A DNA stretch of 64,000 nt from assembly GCF_932274485.2 (NCBI RefSeq), contig NC_065886.2, positions 42,271,501-42,335,500 on the forward strand, in the 5' to 3' direction. The notes beneath the pieces are model-generated. The model had not been told where the DNA came from, searched no databases, and was given only the letters and a program-made list of their open reading frames with translations. The stretch is from Patella vulgata (lineage: Eukaryota > Mollusca > Gastropoda > Patellidae). Both the position numbers and the translations under genes were made by a program. Positions 14,192 through 28,300 of this stretch are shown piece after piece; the stretch's first letter is position 1; each line of letters begins with the position of its first letter.

Positions 14192-14204
14192 TAATAGATT
14201 CAAA

Positions 14205-14335
14205 TGGGGTTTAATATCCACTCAACATAAACTAGATCGTTTCGGGACTAACATATGGTATAATTTTATTTCCATAATTGCTTTGGGAGGACCCAGAGAA
14301 ACCCACAAGGTTGGGTAGGTGACCCTTTTTACGTT
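14205..14335 (-). mobile_element. truncated SINE, family B
   Basis: It begins AAATGGGGTTTAATATCCACTC, continues through TTTCGGGACTAACATATGG and TTATTTCCATAATTGC, and ends in the AAACCCACAAGGTTGG region. This is the reverse-oriented 3' two-thirds of family B, with no tRNA-like head. It sits directly beside the TA-flanked MITE. Confidence 0.7.
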
Positions 14336-17300
14336 GAGTCTAAAACTATTTTAGTCTTCTTTCTATATTTTATATGGAATGAAACCAACTGAAAATATTT
14401 TGTAAGATTACAATATCTCCCAATTGATCACATTTCTTGTAGGGCATAAAATGAATCCTGACATACTTCTGATCTTCTCGGCCTCTAATTACCTTATCTC
14501 GACCTATTTTTTTGTTATCTTTATTGGTTACAGAAGTAAGTGGTTAATTAAATGTTAACATATTTATTTACCATGTTAAGTCAAAGTCTTAACTTTTTTC
14601 TTAGATACAGTTACATTTAGACTACTGATAAACTTGCCTCTTATTTTGATTTCTGTGACGGAGATCTTTCTGTTAATTGCTTGTAAAACTCAGAGGGTTA
14701 TCAAATGGTGGTCCTGTCGATAAAACAAAGAGCTTTGCTAGACAGAAAGTCAAAGAAATCGTCCAGTGTCAGTGCTCTTAACAAAACCGTAATGTGAAAA
14801 AAAGGTCCCATGGGGGTTCTGTTCTCTTGATTTGCATCTTCACAGACATTACCAAAGAAAACATCAATATTTCTCCCCCCATTTAAAAGAGATTAAAGCA
14901 TGAAGCAATTAGTTTTAATTGCCGTAATCTGTGTTTTATTATTGAGGCTTGTATTTCTGAAGCTCATGTTACCACCCTTTTCACACATACCCTTATAACG
15001 CCACTCACAAAGAAAGAAATTACCAAGAAATAAAATTAGGTAGCTGTATGAAATGTTTCGTTTCCGGTAGAAAATTGACAAGAGTTTTCAGTAGCTATAA
15101 AGATAAAAGGAAGTTGGGCCGCAACTAATTCAGGACTGTAATTCTCCAGTTTCTTCTCATTACCCTTTCCCACAAAAGAATTAATCAAATATAAGAATTG
15201 CTATGTTAGTCCCAAGTAATTTGTTTGGGTTGAGTAAGGATACACTGTGTTTTTCACCTTCAACTTGTTATGTACCGGTATGTCTTGGGTTTGTCAGGAG
15301 TGTATTGTGAGACCAAAAACATGAGCGAACCCTAAGACATGACTTTCTGTGCCATGTCTAAAGATCCAGGGTAATTTCCAAACACAGAATGTCGAATGTT
15401 TACCCCATGCCTAGTAAAATATTCTACTGAGCGGTTCCTCTAATCTAACACTCTAACTAACTCAGTGAGAATAAATACCACTGTTATTTAGTTAGGTGGG
15501 AAGTGCTGGGAATTGTACTTGTGGCATGCCAAAACGCCTTGGTTCTGAGACCGCGATATGTTATTATAGCAGTGTATAATAAACTATCGCGTAATCAATG
15601 CAAGAATACATTGCATGTTTAACATCATCGAGTAATGTTAGGCCAACACTTTATGACAAGATGGAAATAATTTTTCGCACCATGCAGGAATGTTTTTTTC
15701 CACGTCATGTAGCAAGGGAATCGGGGTGTTAAAAGGAATTTTTCTTGGTGGCAAAAGAGTTGAAATGTTATTTATTCATTTGTTCTGCTCTGATAGAAAA
15801 AAAGACTTTGTTAATAGTTTTGTAAATTGCTCATTTATTTGTTTGAACATGCGTTTCATAATTTTTGTTATGTTCAAATATAAAAAGAACGATAGTGATG
15901 GAAATTGAATGGATTCTTAATTACTTGCTTGTTTTATAAACAAGAAAGAATGAGAGACATTTGTGGGTCCTCTCGGGCAATCACTGATCTAGAGTCCAGC
16001 TTGAAAGCACATGACCATTAACATTATTTCTTGTTTCAAAATATCTGTTATTTATTGTGAGCAAGCTACAATTAAAGTGAGAACTAGACGTGATAAATCC
16101 TGAAAGGAAATTGAACCAAGGACATTTTAAAATATAATTGAACCATATGTTAGTCCCAAAATGATCTAGTTTGCGACGAGTGGACGTTAGACTCTATGTC
16201 TCTGTCTCTGCTAACAACACAACCACCGACACCCCACCTGATCTATGAATCAATATTTATTTGATAAAGTAAAAGTTAACATGTCTTAAAAACAAACATT
16301 GTATAATGAAATTGTTTTTAAAAAGTTGGTACGGTATACAATTTCATCTTATATGCATTTGGCATTTTAAAAGAAATCTGACTAATTTTACCAAAAATCT
16401 TAAATTGGTATAGGACTTTGGAAGATTAACACTTTTTACATCGTAAAATACTTTATTTATAAACTGGCTTCTATCTATTTACAAAGACCATAATTCCATT
16501 TACAACCCAGCTGATCGCAGACATTGAAAGAATGTAGGAATATAAAATAATATAAGATTAATGTTTGAACTAATTGACCATATTATCAAATAGTAAACTT
16601 AAATGGAGTCACAATTTGGTCAATGTGTTATAGTCACCTGGTAACAATGGTCACTTATCACTTTGTGCTTGATTAATTAACAAGTAAAAACTTTGATGTA
16701 GGTAGGGGGCTAACTTACTATCAAAACAAAATCAATGGGAGATTGGATCAATTTCTCACCTGTTCACACCTGGATCCACTTGAAGGTGTAATGAGAGTTG
16801 AGAACAATAGACCATAAAGAATACATTTATCAAAACATACATCAACCAAAAGTAAAAGTAGATCATCACTTGGAAATTGGTTTCATTCTCTGGCCATGAT
16901 AAGATAAGACTAACACCTTTTGTTAAAACCGAGGTTAATGATGCTCTGTTTATCTGCTAATAATAGAATCAGTATAACATGTTTTCTATATAACTGGACG
17001 TATGTATTTCATAAGACATCAATTATTAAAATTAACAACCCATGTGATAATCCCATCGGCTAATTATCATTAGTCTAAAATAATATTGTCACTGTTGTTA
17101 TTTTAGAAGTCGTAAATTTATATTTAGAATTAGTGTCAGTTTATTTATCGGCAAGATGATGTTTATTTTTGTTTATTTTAATGGTGAAACATGACAGTTG
17201 ACAAGTTCTTGTTTCATTGACTGTACAGAGAATACCTTGCTCCATTAATCTCTGTACTGATGGTGGAGTATGGTGTTGTTATGCAGTTGTGAATTTTTAT

Positions 17301-20300
17301 CTCACAAATGTATACAAAAGTACCCCCAAAGAAGAGAAGTGGTACCAGGTATTCTAGAAAGAATAAGCATAGCCTGCCTTGTGTATGATACCCCTCACTT
17401 ATAAAGCCAATTGCAGTTATGGTTTGGAAATGACTACCTATCATGCTGTATATTCTCCTATTTAACTGCTTTTTCCACCCCAAAAGAGTTCTGTGAGCAG
17501 CGAAATAATGAAATGATATCTTCCTAATTTTTCGACAATTCTCGGAGGGCTAACTATTTAACTCCTGCTTAGCCTGTTTTGCTCCTGTTGAGTGGAGAAG
17601 ACACTTTCTTCTTGACTAACTTGCAGTCGGCAGTATTCAACCTTAAGACAAAAGATAGAAGTGAGAAGTATTGAGAGAGATGGAAAACAATGGCTACTCA
17701 GGTGTCAAATTGAACAATATTGTGATATATTCAAACTTACATCTTTCAAATTAACCTTTTCTCTGTAACAATCAGCCTCTTGAGTGTCATCTTTATTACC
17801 TTTTATTATTAAAGTAGGTGATCTCTATCTCCCCATACACATTAAATACCTATTGCGCACCATCAAAACCTCCATAAATGTTTTTCTAAATTACTGAATG
17901 ATTATTTTATCATCTGTTTAGTGTCAGTTACAGGTCGCTAGTTTCTCAAGTACCCCTTTTTTTTCTTAACCTCCATCTGAGATGTGGTGTTATTTTAAAA
18001 ACTGCAGGGTATCTGTAATGGGTTACACCGTATAAGAGTTAAAATTTACGTAAGTCTACACCTATAAAAATAACAAAGCTAGTTTGACATGCTTTACATC
18101 TAAAGCTTTAAACTTAGGTGTGAATTTTCAACTAATGCCATGACAAAGTTATTATTAAACATTTGTTAACCTTTTCAAATAAAATAATAATCTCACACTT
18201 TTGTGAAACCTAAAAATAATATGGTTATGAGTGACATCAAGACTTTGACAAATATTGAAAGATAGTTTCTAAAAGGTTTTAAAATATCCCATTTGTTTTT
18301 AAAGTTTAATGTACTCTTGAAGATCAGAAACAGTAAGTTAGGCTGTTTTAACATAAAGGAAATGTTTTAAAACTATATTAATCGATGTGCAGCATGATTT
18401 GAAAGAAAGGAATTTTGTAATTGATGGAATTCGGTTTGAGATCTTACAAATTACCGTAACCAAAGAAAATAGATGAATTTTATAATTGATGGAATGCTGT
18501 TTTTTCTTTGAGAAGCACATTTTCATTATGACTATAAAAATGTCTTTTCTATTATTTGACAAATTGTAATGCATCTTTTATGTATTCACACCATAGTATT
18601 TTTTTGCGAAAACCGTCTGAGTAAAAATGTAATCAATTTGTGGGATTAGAAATGAGATGGTTTCTTTTCATCCTTGAAGATTTTCGGCTTTTCTTGAGTC
18701 TTTTATTGCTGAAAACGATATTCAGGAACTTGCTTTCAGGATTTGAAAGTTAAGAATCAGATTTAGGCATCGCATGACAGTGTTGGTAGCAGGAACAATA
18801 CTTTATCAGAAGGCTAATGGTGGAACTTGGTTCCTTTGATTGGATGAATCAATTCAATCATTTCTTGATAGACATTTAAAGACGTGGGGAGTTAGAAAGG
18901 GATTAACGGCAAACCTCTCAACATGCGTCAAATCTCAAGTGTTCTGTTTCCAACTGTTAATCTAATGTTCGGGCTGAGATTGTTATTTACGAGGGGGGAT
19001 TAGGCAGCCTTCTAAAGTTAGATTGAGTATCAGACGGACCACTACAAGTTGGGTATTGAAACCATGTAACTCGATGTCCGGATATTGGCGAGATTATTCC
19101 ACGGAGAAATGAATTCAGGTGTATGATTTCTGCTAGCAGGTAATTAATCTCTCTTTACAATTAGAAAGTTCATCAGCAGAACATGCAACTGCATATCGCA
19201 TTCACATCGTTTAATAATGCCGAGACACAACTATCTGTTAGGTTAACAACTTGGCGACATCTAAATGTATTTTTAGTGACAATTTATGTACAAAATAAAT
19301 TGGATCCTACCAATTCATGTCTCGCGTAAACAACACTGACTAAAATGAATTGTGTTTTCTCCACCAGCTTTATGAACATTGATTTGTTTCTCTTTGTCTA
19401 GAATCTATGGGTGATCATTTGTCACATTTAAAAGAAACTTTATTGTTGTAAAATATAGATTCTACAAAAGATTTGCCAATATTATATTCTTGTTGGAGAT
19501 ATACCAGCTTCTAAATCATTGCTTTAGTTAATCCAGATTGTTCCTTGAATTTGGTAATTAACTTCTAAAAGCAGTTTTAAATTTCCATAAATCACTGAAG
19601 AACAATGATAGGACTTTGAAATGTGACTTTCTAGAAGGATGTTGGAAAACATTTTAGCCCGAAGGCTTGTCAAAACATTGTTTAATAAATATCTCTTCTA
19701 ACACTCTCCAAACAGAATCCAAGCATCCAGAGGTGTTGAAGCGAGGGAAGTTAGCTAGCCTCCCTGTCCACTTACAGGTCAGAGAAGTGGACATTAACTG
19801 ACAATCAAGATCTGACTGACCAATTATATCACCTGTTCTAAAACCGCCTGCAGGGCACCATTTGTTAATCTTATTGACCCCCTCATTAGTTGATGGGGCT
19901 TCAATATTTTAGGGACACAGTAAGAAGCTGTTGTTAACTGGGCTCTGATTGGATAAAAGTACAGGTATTGTGTTGGTCTCATTACATCACCGAGTTCAAT
20001 TGATTTTTGTGTTAGTTCCAGTGATGGTAGAACTAAAGTTATTGTGAATGGCAATAGTCACAGTGTTACAATACTGTAAACCTCGGAATAAGTGTTGCTA
20101 GCTATTCAATTATATTGGATTATCCTATGAATTCATGGTTAGTACTTTTATCACATTTACGCTATAGAATAAAAGCAATAATGATTTTTTTGGTAGGAAA
20201 AAAGAAAGAATTATTCATTGCTTCCAGTACTATACTATAATTGTATTTGATTGGATTATCGGAAATCGCATTCTAAATTGTTAGAAGAAAATAATATTCT

Positions 20301-21156
20301 ATTTTTAACTTTATGGTATTTAGAATGGTTATAGAAGTCAAATATAAGGACTACTGTTTTGTTTCCATACTAACAGGTTAATGCAATTAAGGTACTACTG
20401 TATAATGTTTTCCTCTAAATCTGACAGTTTCACATTAGTTTTGACGAGAACACTTGCGCTACAAATTTGTACATGCATTCTGGCAATCTTAAGAAAATTG
20501 GAATTTAATGTAAAAGTAATGTTCTTGTATACTTCTGTCGCAAGAACTCATTTGAATAAGTTGACTAAACGTGTCCAATATTTCTAACCGCCTTTAAAGG
20601 CATGAAATCTCTCTTTTATGAATAAATACGGTTGAACTAAAGAGATAAGACTCAGTTGAACTGGATTATAATAAGAAATATTGACCAGTGACGAATACTG
20701 TGTTACATGATTCCTGCATTACTCTTCACTTTCAACTATAAACTTGGTCTCAAGTGTCGTGTAATTATATCAAACAAGTTGAATTATCTGAGGAAATATT
20801 TGTGATATTGCGCTAATCACAGGATAAATATATTGATTTCTCCCTGTATGATTTACATGACTTCAAGATTCTTGACTGTGGAAGTCAAAACTCAATTGCA
20901 TATCACGTTTGTTTTATTAGATTTTGTTTGCTCTAGACAGTCTCAGTTGGTGTAATATTATAAATTGTCTCCCTTTAATTTTTAGAATTTTAGCTTAAAT
21001 GCAATTATTTAAGATTGAGGCAGACGACAGTCTTCTGTCTTTATAGTTGATCAGATTAATATTTATGTTATTTCTTAAGAGATCCATCAAATTTGCTCCT
21101 TTGGTTTCATTACTATATAAAAAAAACAACTCATAGCCTACTGTATGCCTGTCCTC
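14336..21156. other. non-coding intergenic DNA
   Basis: No gene seen in 6.8 kb apart from a SINE fragment at 16,135-16,215. Frames of up to 89 codons occur but have no recognisable motifs. Part of this DNA may hold distal regulatory elements of the protocadherin; the sequence alone does not show it. Confidence 0.5.
16135..16215 (+). mobile_element. SINE family B, 3' end fragment
   Basis: TTGAACCATATGTTAGTCCC, AATGATCTAGTTTGCGACGAG and TGGACGTTAGACTC match the family-B 3' end in forward orientation, followed by a short (TCTCTG) tail like that of the intact copies. Confidence 0.65.
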
Positions 21157-21500
21157 GGGGAGCCAAGGTGGCTAAGTGGGTAAGACCCTGGCTCGCCTGG
21201 AGGTCGCGTGTTCTATTCTTGCATTGGCCAAGAAAGTTCATCAGGTTTTTCCAACGTGGTTTCCTGTTGTCAGTGGTGCAGGACGGAGGGCCTGATAAGG
21301 ACAGCTGTCTAGTCGTTAGGATGTGACGAAAAACCGAGGTCCCGTGTATATACTGACATGCACGTCAAAAAGATCCCTTGGCAGTTGGAATTCGTTATAA
21401 AGTAGGCCATAGCGCCGCTGCCTGGACAAAATTCTCCTGTATAAAATATGCCTGTCTTCATTATACCAGTATAGGGGCAGAACAGTAAGATTTCATTTTG
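21157..21500 (+). mobile_element. full-length tRNA-headed SINE, family A
   Basis: The best complete family-A copy. The head starts GGGGAGCCAAGGTGGC with A box TGGCTAAGTGGG, and the B box region is GTGTTCTATTC at about 21,208. The body holds AGAAAGTTCATCAGG, GTGGTGCAGGACGGAGGGCC, CCGAGGTCCCGTGTATA, CACGTCAAAAAGATCCC, GGCAGTTGGAATTCG and AGTAGGCCATAGCGCC. It ends in GGGGCAGAACAGTAAG plus a CATTTTG-like tail. The head shows a pol III tRNA origin. I could not place it confidently in a named SINE superfamily from memory. A frame of 77 codons inside it is accidental. Confidence 0.85.
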
Positions 21501-21572
21501 TCTTCATTGGCCTGTTTGGTACATACCCTGATTAGTGTATAACATCCACCATGTTAAATAAAAAACGGCAAT

Positions 21573-21940
21573 GCTATATACCGGAAAACACTGGAAAACA
21601 ACCGGAAAACACCATTTTATTCTGAATACCGGAAAACACCGGAAAAACACTAAATACCGGAAAACACACTAAATACCGGAAAATACCCTAAATCAGTAAC
21701 CCGGAGACTGGCACCCTAAATAGGTAACCGGGAGCCTGGTCCTCTGTGTGCCCGGGTTAGGGTTAGTTTCCGGTTTATAATATAGCACTTTTCCGGGTAA
21801 CCTATTTAGGTTGGTTTCCTGTATTTAGTGTGTTTTCTGGTATTTAGTGTTTTTCTGGTGTTTTCCGGTATTCAGTATAACATGGTGTTTTCCGGAAATT
21901 TTCCAGTTGTTTTCCGGTGTTTTCCAGTATATAGTATAGC
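21573..21940. mobile_element. 368-bp palindromic fold-back element with CAAT target duplication
   Basis: The left arm (about 21,573-21,720) and right arm (about 21,770-21,940) are inverted copies of each other. Both are made of sub-repeats of the type ACCGGAAAACACC and CTAAATACCGGAAAACAC. The ends read GCTATATACCGG on the left and, reverse-complemented, GCTATACTATATACTGG on the right. CAAT lies immediately outside both ends (21,569-21,572 and 21,941-21,944), consistent with a 4-bp target duplication. There is no coding frame. The class is uncertain; the transcript would fold into a long hairpin. Confidence 0.7.
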
Positions 21941-21944
21941 CAAT

Positions 21945-24900
21945 AAAAAATGGAAACAGATATACAAACATGTTAAGCAATAACAATATTTTTCATATAT
22001 TGGAATTTTACATTAAAGGAATAAGTACATTTAGGCGCCAAGCTACCCCCCTTTCCTTATAAGCTTAGAATACAATGATAAACATGTTTATGTGTTTAAA
22101 ACCTGTATTTATAAAGATAACCCTGTCACTGTAACTTGTCTATTTGTGGATATTAAACGAAGTCATCTGAGAATTGGAAAAGCTATCCATCACAACAATT
22201 GTTACCAGTCAAAGCAATTTCCAATTTGATTGTGCATCATTATTTTATCATGAGTCAGTGAAGTTCACCACATTTCAAGCTATAAAAATAAACTTGTGCA
22301 TAAAAGAAAAGAAGTTATATCAGGAAAATGGCTAACAAATACGCAAATAAAGTCATATTCATCATTCATAAATCATGTAATTTGACATTGGAAATATCAT
22401 AATCTTCGAGTAATTCCCACTTAGATATTGCCAGTCAACAATCCATGGTTAGAAAGACTTTTGACAAATCGTTTCTGTGGCTGATGCACATTTTTTTTTT
22501 TCGCTTCATCATGACGGTAAATGAATCATAAGCTTATTTTACTGAAATGGAATGTAATTTTGGAGTGGTTAAACAGTTAATAATTCTGTTGGTTATTTGA
22601 TGAAATGTTGGATTGTTTCGGGGCAATATTGTTAATTTTCTTTTTGCTTAGATCCATTAGTATGAGCTAATGGTATACAGGTTTTGTGTCTTTATTTCTC
22701 TATATCGGTTTCTATGCAAAGCTGTCTACATATGTAAGCTAATAGTCAAACCAAGGCACCAAAAGCAATCTGGAATCAAATTGATAAACATAAAAAAGGT
22801 CTCTTCTCAAATTTGATCAATGGAAAAATTAGACATTCACTGACAAAACACCATCAGATGTATGAAATAAAATAAATTTGTTTGGCTCCATTTACGACAT
22901 CAGAATTGATTTGGGTTGTTATTAGCTTCCAAGTTTTTTGGGGGGTTGATCCATCAAGATTGAATTTTATTGCTTATTTTGCAGAGAGTCTGTGACTTAG
23001 AGAGCCGACCGTTGGTGCCGAGATCACCGTCCATTGGAATCATACACTTCACTTCTGATTGATTAAGTTGTTAGAAAGGAAAATTGTAAGCAATTTACTG
23101 CTCTCGTTGATCGCGCCTGACTGGTAATATCTGCAAAACTTGTCAGCCTTCCAATGTCAAACAAAGATCGCAGAATCAAATCAATTCATTTTCTTCCATA
23201 GACGTAGAATTAGATTCTTTCAACCATTTTACATCATTAGATGATTAATGCCATTTTCATTAGGTTTTCCTATTCATGAAAATGAAGTTTATGACAAACA
23301 TACACTTGTAATTTATGTGTTTTTTTGTTGTTCGAAGACGTTTATGGTACGTAATACACTTTATGAAGTTGTGAAGTTTGATGATGGTAACTTGTCTGAT
23401 GAAAGCAATCAACATTGTGTGTGAACAAGACACATTTTCTCCTAGACTGGATCTATATTCTCTAATTTTCCAGCGTAAAATTTCAGCTTCTTTGAATTGC
23501 TTTAACTTTTGGTAATAACACAAGCATTACCACTGGGTAATATTGACTATAATACAATGTATGAGTTTATGATTAATGAACGTCCAGCCAGACAGAGCAA
23601 AGATGATCAACTTGAATTATTCCTAATATATCTACAAGTCCATTTGTCTTGGATATGATTTATTTATATGATATCCTGTTTTCAATAGTGGACAGCAGAA
23701 AGCTAAATGAATTTCGTCTGGCGCCAAGAATAAGACATTTCACTTGTCATGCAACGCTTGTGGTCAGATTGATTTCTGATAATTTTTATCAAGTGGATCT
23801 CTGGTGGAAAAGTGAATGTGTTATTTTTTAATTATGACGATAACTTGATGTGACTATCATTATTGTTTAGTAGATAATTTCTTGAAGAAGTTAGTCTCAT
23901 AAAGTAATCAAGCTTAATTGGTCTCCCGTCAGTTGACATTTTGTTTAAGTACAAAAGACATTTTAAAGTGTTATCTAATTAGTAACCTTATCATAATTTT
24001 CATCTAATTGAGCTTTGGGTAAATGACAGTCGGCCAAAAAAAATCAATATTGACTGACAAAACACAACTGACAATGAACAAGTTGAAAAATAACAGTTAT
24101 GGTGCCAAAACTAATTTCCTAGTTGACATTGTAATTGGAACTGAGTTCAATACTTTCTACTTATCATGAATATTTCACATGTCTTTTGTGGTTTTCGAAT
24201 AACTTACTTAATAAATGAAGCTGACATTTTTCCTTATCTGAATAAACTTTCTGTCAGTAATTCTGAACCGGACTATGATATTTTTACCCCAAAAAAACCC
24301 TAATATGACTTCTTTCATGGCTGGCCATAGTCAGTGTCCAGGTATCAGACTTTAGTTTGGACAATTCACTAAGACATTTTTACCAGAAAAACGACATTTG
24401 TTCCATGGTTGGCCATAGTCAAATGTCCACGTATAAGACTTTTAATGCTTATGCTTTCTAGAACACCTGATGAAGCTTCTCATTTGTTTGGAAAGTTCAC
24501 ATAGTTAAAAGATTTTTGTAATTTGTAACCTTATGTTGAACCCAGTTTAAAAGAGTCTTTGTCATAAGATCTGTGTCTAGTATAGATTTGTGTAAAAGGT
24601 TTTATGTAGAATATGGAATCGGATTATTCATCTAATGACAGTGATTAATTATGTGAACGTGAATAGCTGATCAATCTAAACAAAAGGGAAGACATCTTCT
24701 TATATTACTGCTAGTGAGTCCTGCTCATATCCGTTTGTGATGAATTTACACATCAATACTGTTCATGTATTCTATGTTGTTCCGTTCTTCGGACCAGATA
24801 TCTCTTAGTGCAATGGTTTTACGTGATACTCTTAGATTACTACAACTTCTGTTGACTTATAATTAACATAGAAAAATTGGAAATGGATGCGACTGACAGA

Positions 24901-25150
24901 CGGTCACATTTATCACATGACATTTGTGTTTTGGATTGAAGCAAATACTGCATCATAGCAGAACCTAGATTTTAGGGAAATGAGGCTCCTACAAATGTAA
25001 CTCTTGAGGCAGTATTGAAGCAAGAATAAAGGTTAAATATGGACTTTAAAGTACTTTTAAAAAAATAAACCCGCCAAAAAACCCAACATTTTCGTCCAAC
25101 ATTTATTCAAATCGTTCAATTCTAACTTTGGCATTTACAGTGTACATTGG
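21945..25150. other. non-coding; roughly 90-bp tandem duplication at 24.3-24.45 kb
   Basis: No gene seen. CATGGCTGGCCATAGTCAGT...AGACTTT at about 24,317 is repeated as CATGGTTGGCCATAGTCAAA...AGACTTT at about 24,403. Each copy is preceded by an ATTTTTACC block, so a segment of about 90 bp has been duplicated in tandem. Confidence 0.5.
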
Positions 25151-25300
25151 TTTCTGGTGAAATTTGATATACTGTAAGAGTAGGCTGAAGCGCAGTTGTC
25201 CAAGCAAAATTTCCCTCATAGCATACTGCATATTTCCATCATATTAGCCCAGTCGGTGCAGAACAGTAGTATGTTAAACCTAATTTCATTTTTTCTATAT
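25151..25300 (+). mobile_element. SINE family A, 3' fragment
   Basis: Matches the 3' third of family A: AGTAGGCTGAAGCGC, CAAGCAAAATTTCCCTCATA, GCCCAGTCGGTGCAGAACAG and GTTAAACCTAATTTCATTTT. The head and central body are missing, which is the usual pattern of 5'-truncated retroposition. Confidence 0.75.
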
Positions 25301-28300
25301 TTAACTTAAAGAAATATATATGCTTTTAACAAAACGGTATCAGACAAACTGATTCCCAGAAGCAGTCTGAATTTAAAAATAAAAGGATGTGTCTCAAATT
25401 AAGCAATATTTCTGCAGACTTTCCAATCGGACAATGCCACCATGATTGCTAGTAATGTCTCCAATTGCTTTTATGTCAAATATTATTCTTTCCTAAATCA
25501 TTGACGAACAATCAGAAAAAGACTCCTAGACTTGCAAAATTCTAGAAACGGAACCTTACGATCAATGAGTTATTTGTCCTACTAATTCTCATGCCTGTGT
25601 GATTAGTCTGTGAACATGACATATACATTTTGATGGATGGATATTCTGATGTTAGTAGATTTTCATATTAAAGGCTTATGAATAAAAAACACCTAGTTTT
25701 ATTTTTAGAATCCCAAATGACCATTTGATCAATAGTATGCAAATAATATTTGAGTTTGATGGATCATAATATTAGTCTCGATAACTCAGCTAGTCCTGAT
25801 CCATTTGTACATATATTGATATACTACATTGTTATGCTTCCCGATTTCTATTGGAAGCAATGGTCTAGCTACAATAGTTTTTCCAGAAATTGTTTAAATA
25901 GCCCAGTCGCCAGACTTTGACAAAGGAAAATAATGCATATTTTGAGCAGTAATCTTTTTGCTATTGTCCAAATGAAATTGGAATAATACATGTTGTTGAG
26001 CTCAAACATTACTTTGGTTACAACCAGGGCAGCTGCCATTCTTAAAAGTTCTATACAATTTTATACCTATTTATGAAATCATGGATATTTGGTAAAATAT
26101 AATTGGATGCTTGAGGACATGTATCGTTTTTCTTCCATTGAACTAAAATTTTGATATCAATCACATAGTATTCTTATGGAAGTTGGTCGGAACAAAGAAG
26201 ATTTCATGGTTGATCGAGTTTGATTGAAAAAGAAAAGAAAGTAATGTTCCAGTCCATTAGTTCCTACAGATATAAATAACAATGACTCAATAAGACAGTC
26301 TTTATGAGGCCTTGATTACATTTATTTAATTTCATTAAACTAATGGCTGCCCTCTATTCAGTTTGACAAATGTTCTAATATCTTTCTTTGTATTGGGGTG
26401 ACCCTTGTTATATTGTGTCTTGGATGTCCGAGCACCTTCTTTTATTATCAAATAACACAATTCCCATAAAATTCACCTATTGTTCAAGACAACGAGAAGC
26501 AATATGGCTTCTTGATTTGTAACCCTGGCTGGACAGATGCAGCAGTGGACTAATGAGTCAAGTTGCGACCTCCGTCACCCTTTGAGCCCTCTAACTATTG
26601 TTTCTTTTCGCTGTTCTGATCAATAACTATAGTATTGGTTCATATCTAATTGGTCCGGAGAGGCTTGTCGTTATTGGAAGGCCGGTGCTGGTCAAAGGAT
26701 GCTATCACAACCCATCCTTCACAAGACTAGTATTTTCCCATCTAAGATAAATGCTCATTAATTGGTCATCTATATTAGTTTCTGGAGTCAGATCTGCTCA
26801 TTAATTTTCTCCCTTTGATCCAAATTGACGCAAATTCGAAATTTGTCATTTTTCAAGGGTTTTCGAGTCTGCTGAGAGTTTTGTATTCATACTTTAGAAC
26901 AAATACTCCTTGATTTAAGTCTTAAGGAGGTCAAATTTCATACATTTAACTATTGTTCTAAAGCGATTATAATTTGAGAAATTGTCATTTTGAACAAGAT
27001 GAATTCCATTGAACAATACCATTAAATTGTCCAGATGTTGATTTACCACCAATTTTAATCAACAGCTCTGTTTCTTCAAACTATGCGACTGCTAGTATGA
27101 ATGTCGACTTTGAACAAATTTCTTTCTGGAGACTTGATGGTGTACGTAAATGGCAATTTGTTTATGACTTCAAAAGCTATTGCTGCTTAAACCTTTAACA
27201 TTTTGATTTCTTATTTCATTTATACACTTACATGCATAAAAGACGTTTATTCTGAATTGATAGTTTTCCGAGATTCTTAAGTTTAGCATTAAAAGTTAAT
27301 GTTTGAAATGCCTGTCTGTGTATAAATTTCTAAGACAGTTTCAAGCCCTCTATTGCACCATAAAAGTTAATGTGTGATTTGAAGCATGTTTATTAAAGCA
27401 ACGTTAAATATGGATGGAAATAGTCGCGTTTAAGGAAGATTATGTTCTTCTATTGAGTTAAATCGGGATTTAATAGTAACATCTGACAACCATAATGTCT
27501 GACTGGAGACCAGAGTCTGTACTAAAAGTTGAAAGCCGTGGAAATTGATAAAAATAGTTGTGATTTGTGGGAGCTTTCATCGAGATACAATAATGTAACT
27601 TTGTTACTGATCCAAAACAAATTGCATCTTAAACAATATCCTCACAATCACTGACTTATGATTCGTTCGACTCATCACAACGAAAATGCAAATAGATTCA
27701 TTTAACTCCCAGAAAGATGTTGTGATAAAGTTTAGTTAAACGCATTAACCTCACTTAACATGGCTGTTTGTACATGCAGTAGCCATTTTTAACACAATTT
27801 TCCGTAAAAGATAACCATGGCTATCTTTTGATGGCACTTTGGTATAGAACAGCAGAAGTACTGGAGCGTAGAGTTAGAAAATGACTTCTTAATCGGCTAT
27901 TTAATGAAAAAAACTCTCAATATGTTACTTGAAATCAATAGTTACCAATACAATGATTTGTTTCTTTTCATAAAGACCAGTAATGGCCGATCAGTTGGTT
28001 ACCTCAGTAGCTACAATGACCATAGCCAATGTTAATTTCTCTTTGTTAATGGTCCACTGTTGACAGATTTAATCATCTCAGACCATTTGTTGGAATTATA
28101 TTTTTTATATGCGTCAGTAGTTACATTGATGGAATACATTCTGGAGATGTAAACTGTGTAATAATCGAAGGAACTTTATTCATTCTACCAATAATTTTAC
28201 TCTGCTTTCTTTTGTTTGTTAAATAAACGGATTAGTACCGAGTCTCCTGAGCAATGTTAGGAAACGATCAAATGTGTTTTTTTGTCCGATTTACTTAATT

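Noticed and set aside
21157-21240. tRNA gene at the SINE head
   Set aside because: It has A- and B-box-like blocks but runs on into a SINE body that recurs elsewhere, and the cloverleaf arms do not pair well. The same applies to the heads near 50.8, 50.99 and 59.2 kb.
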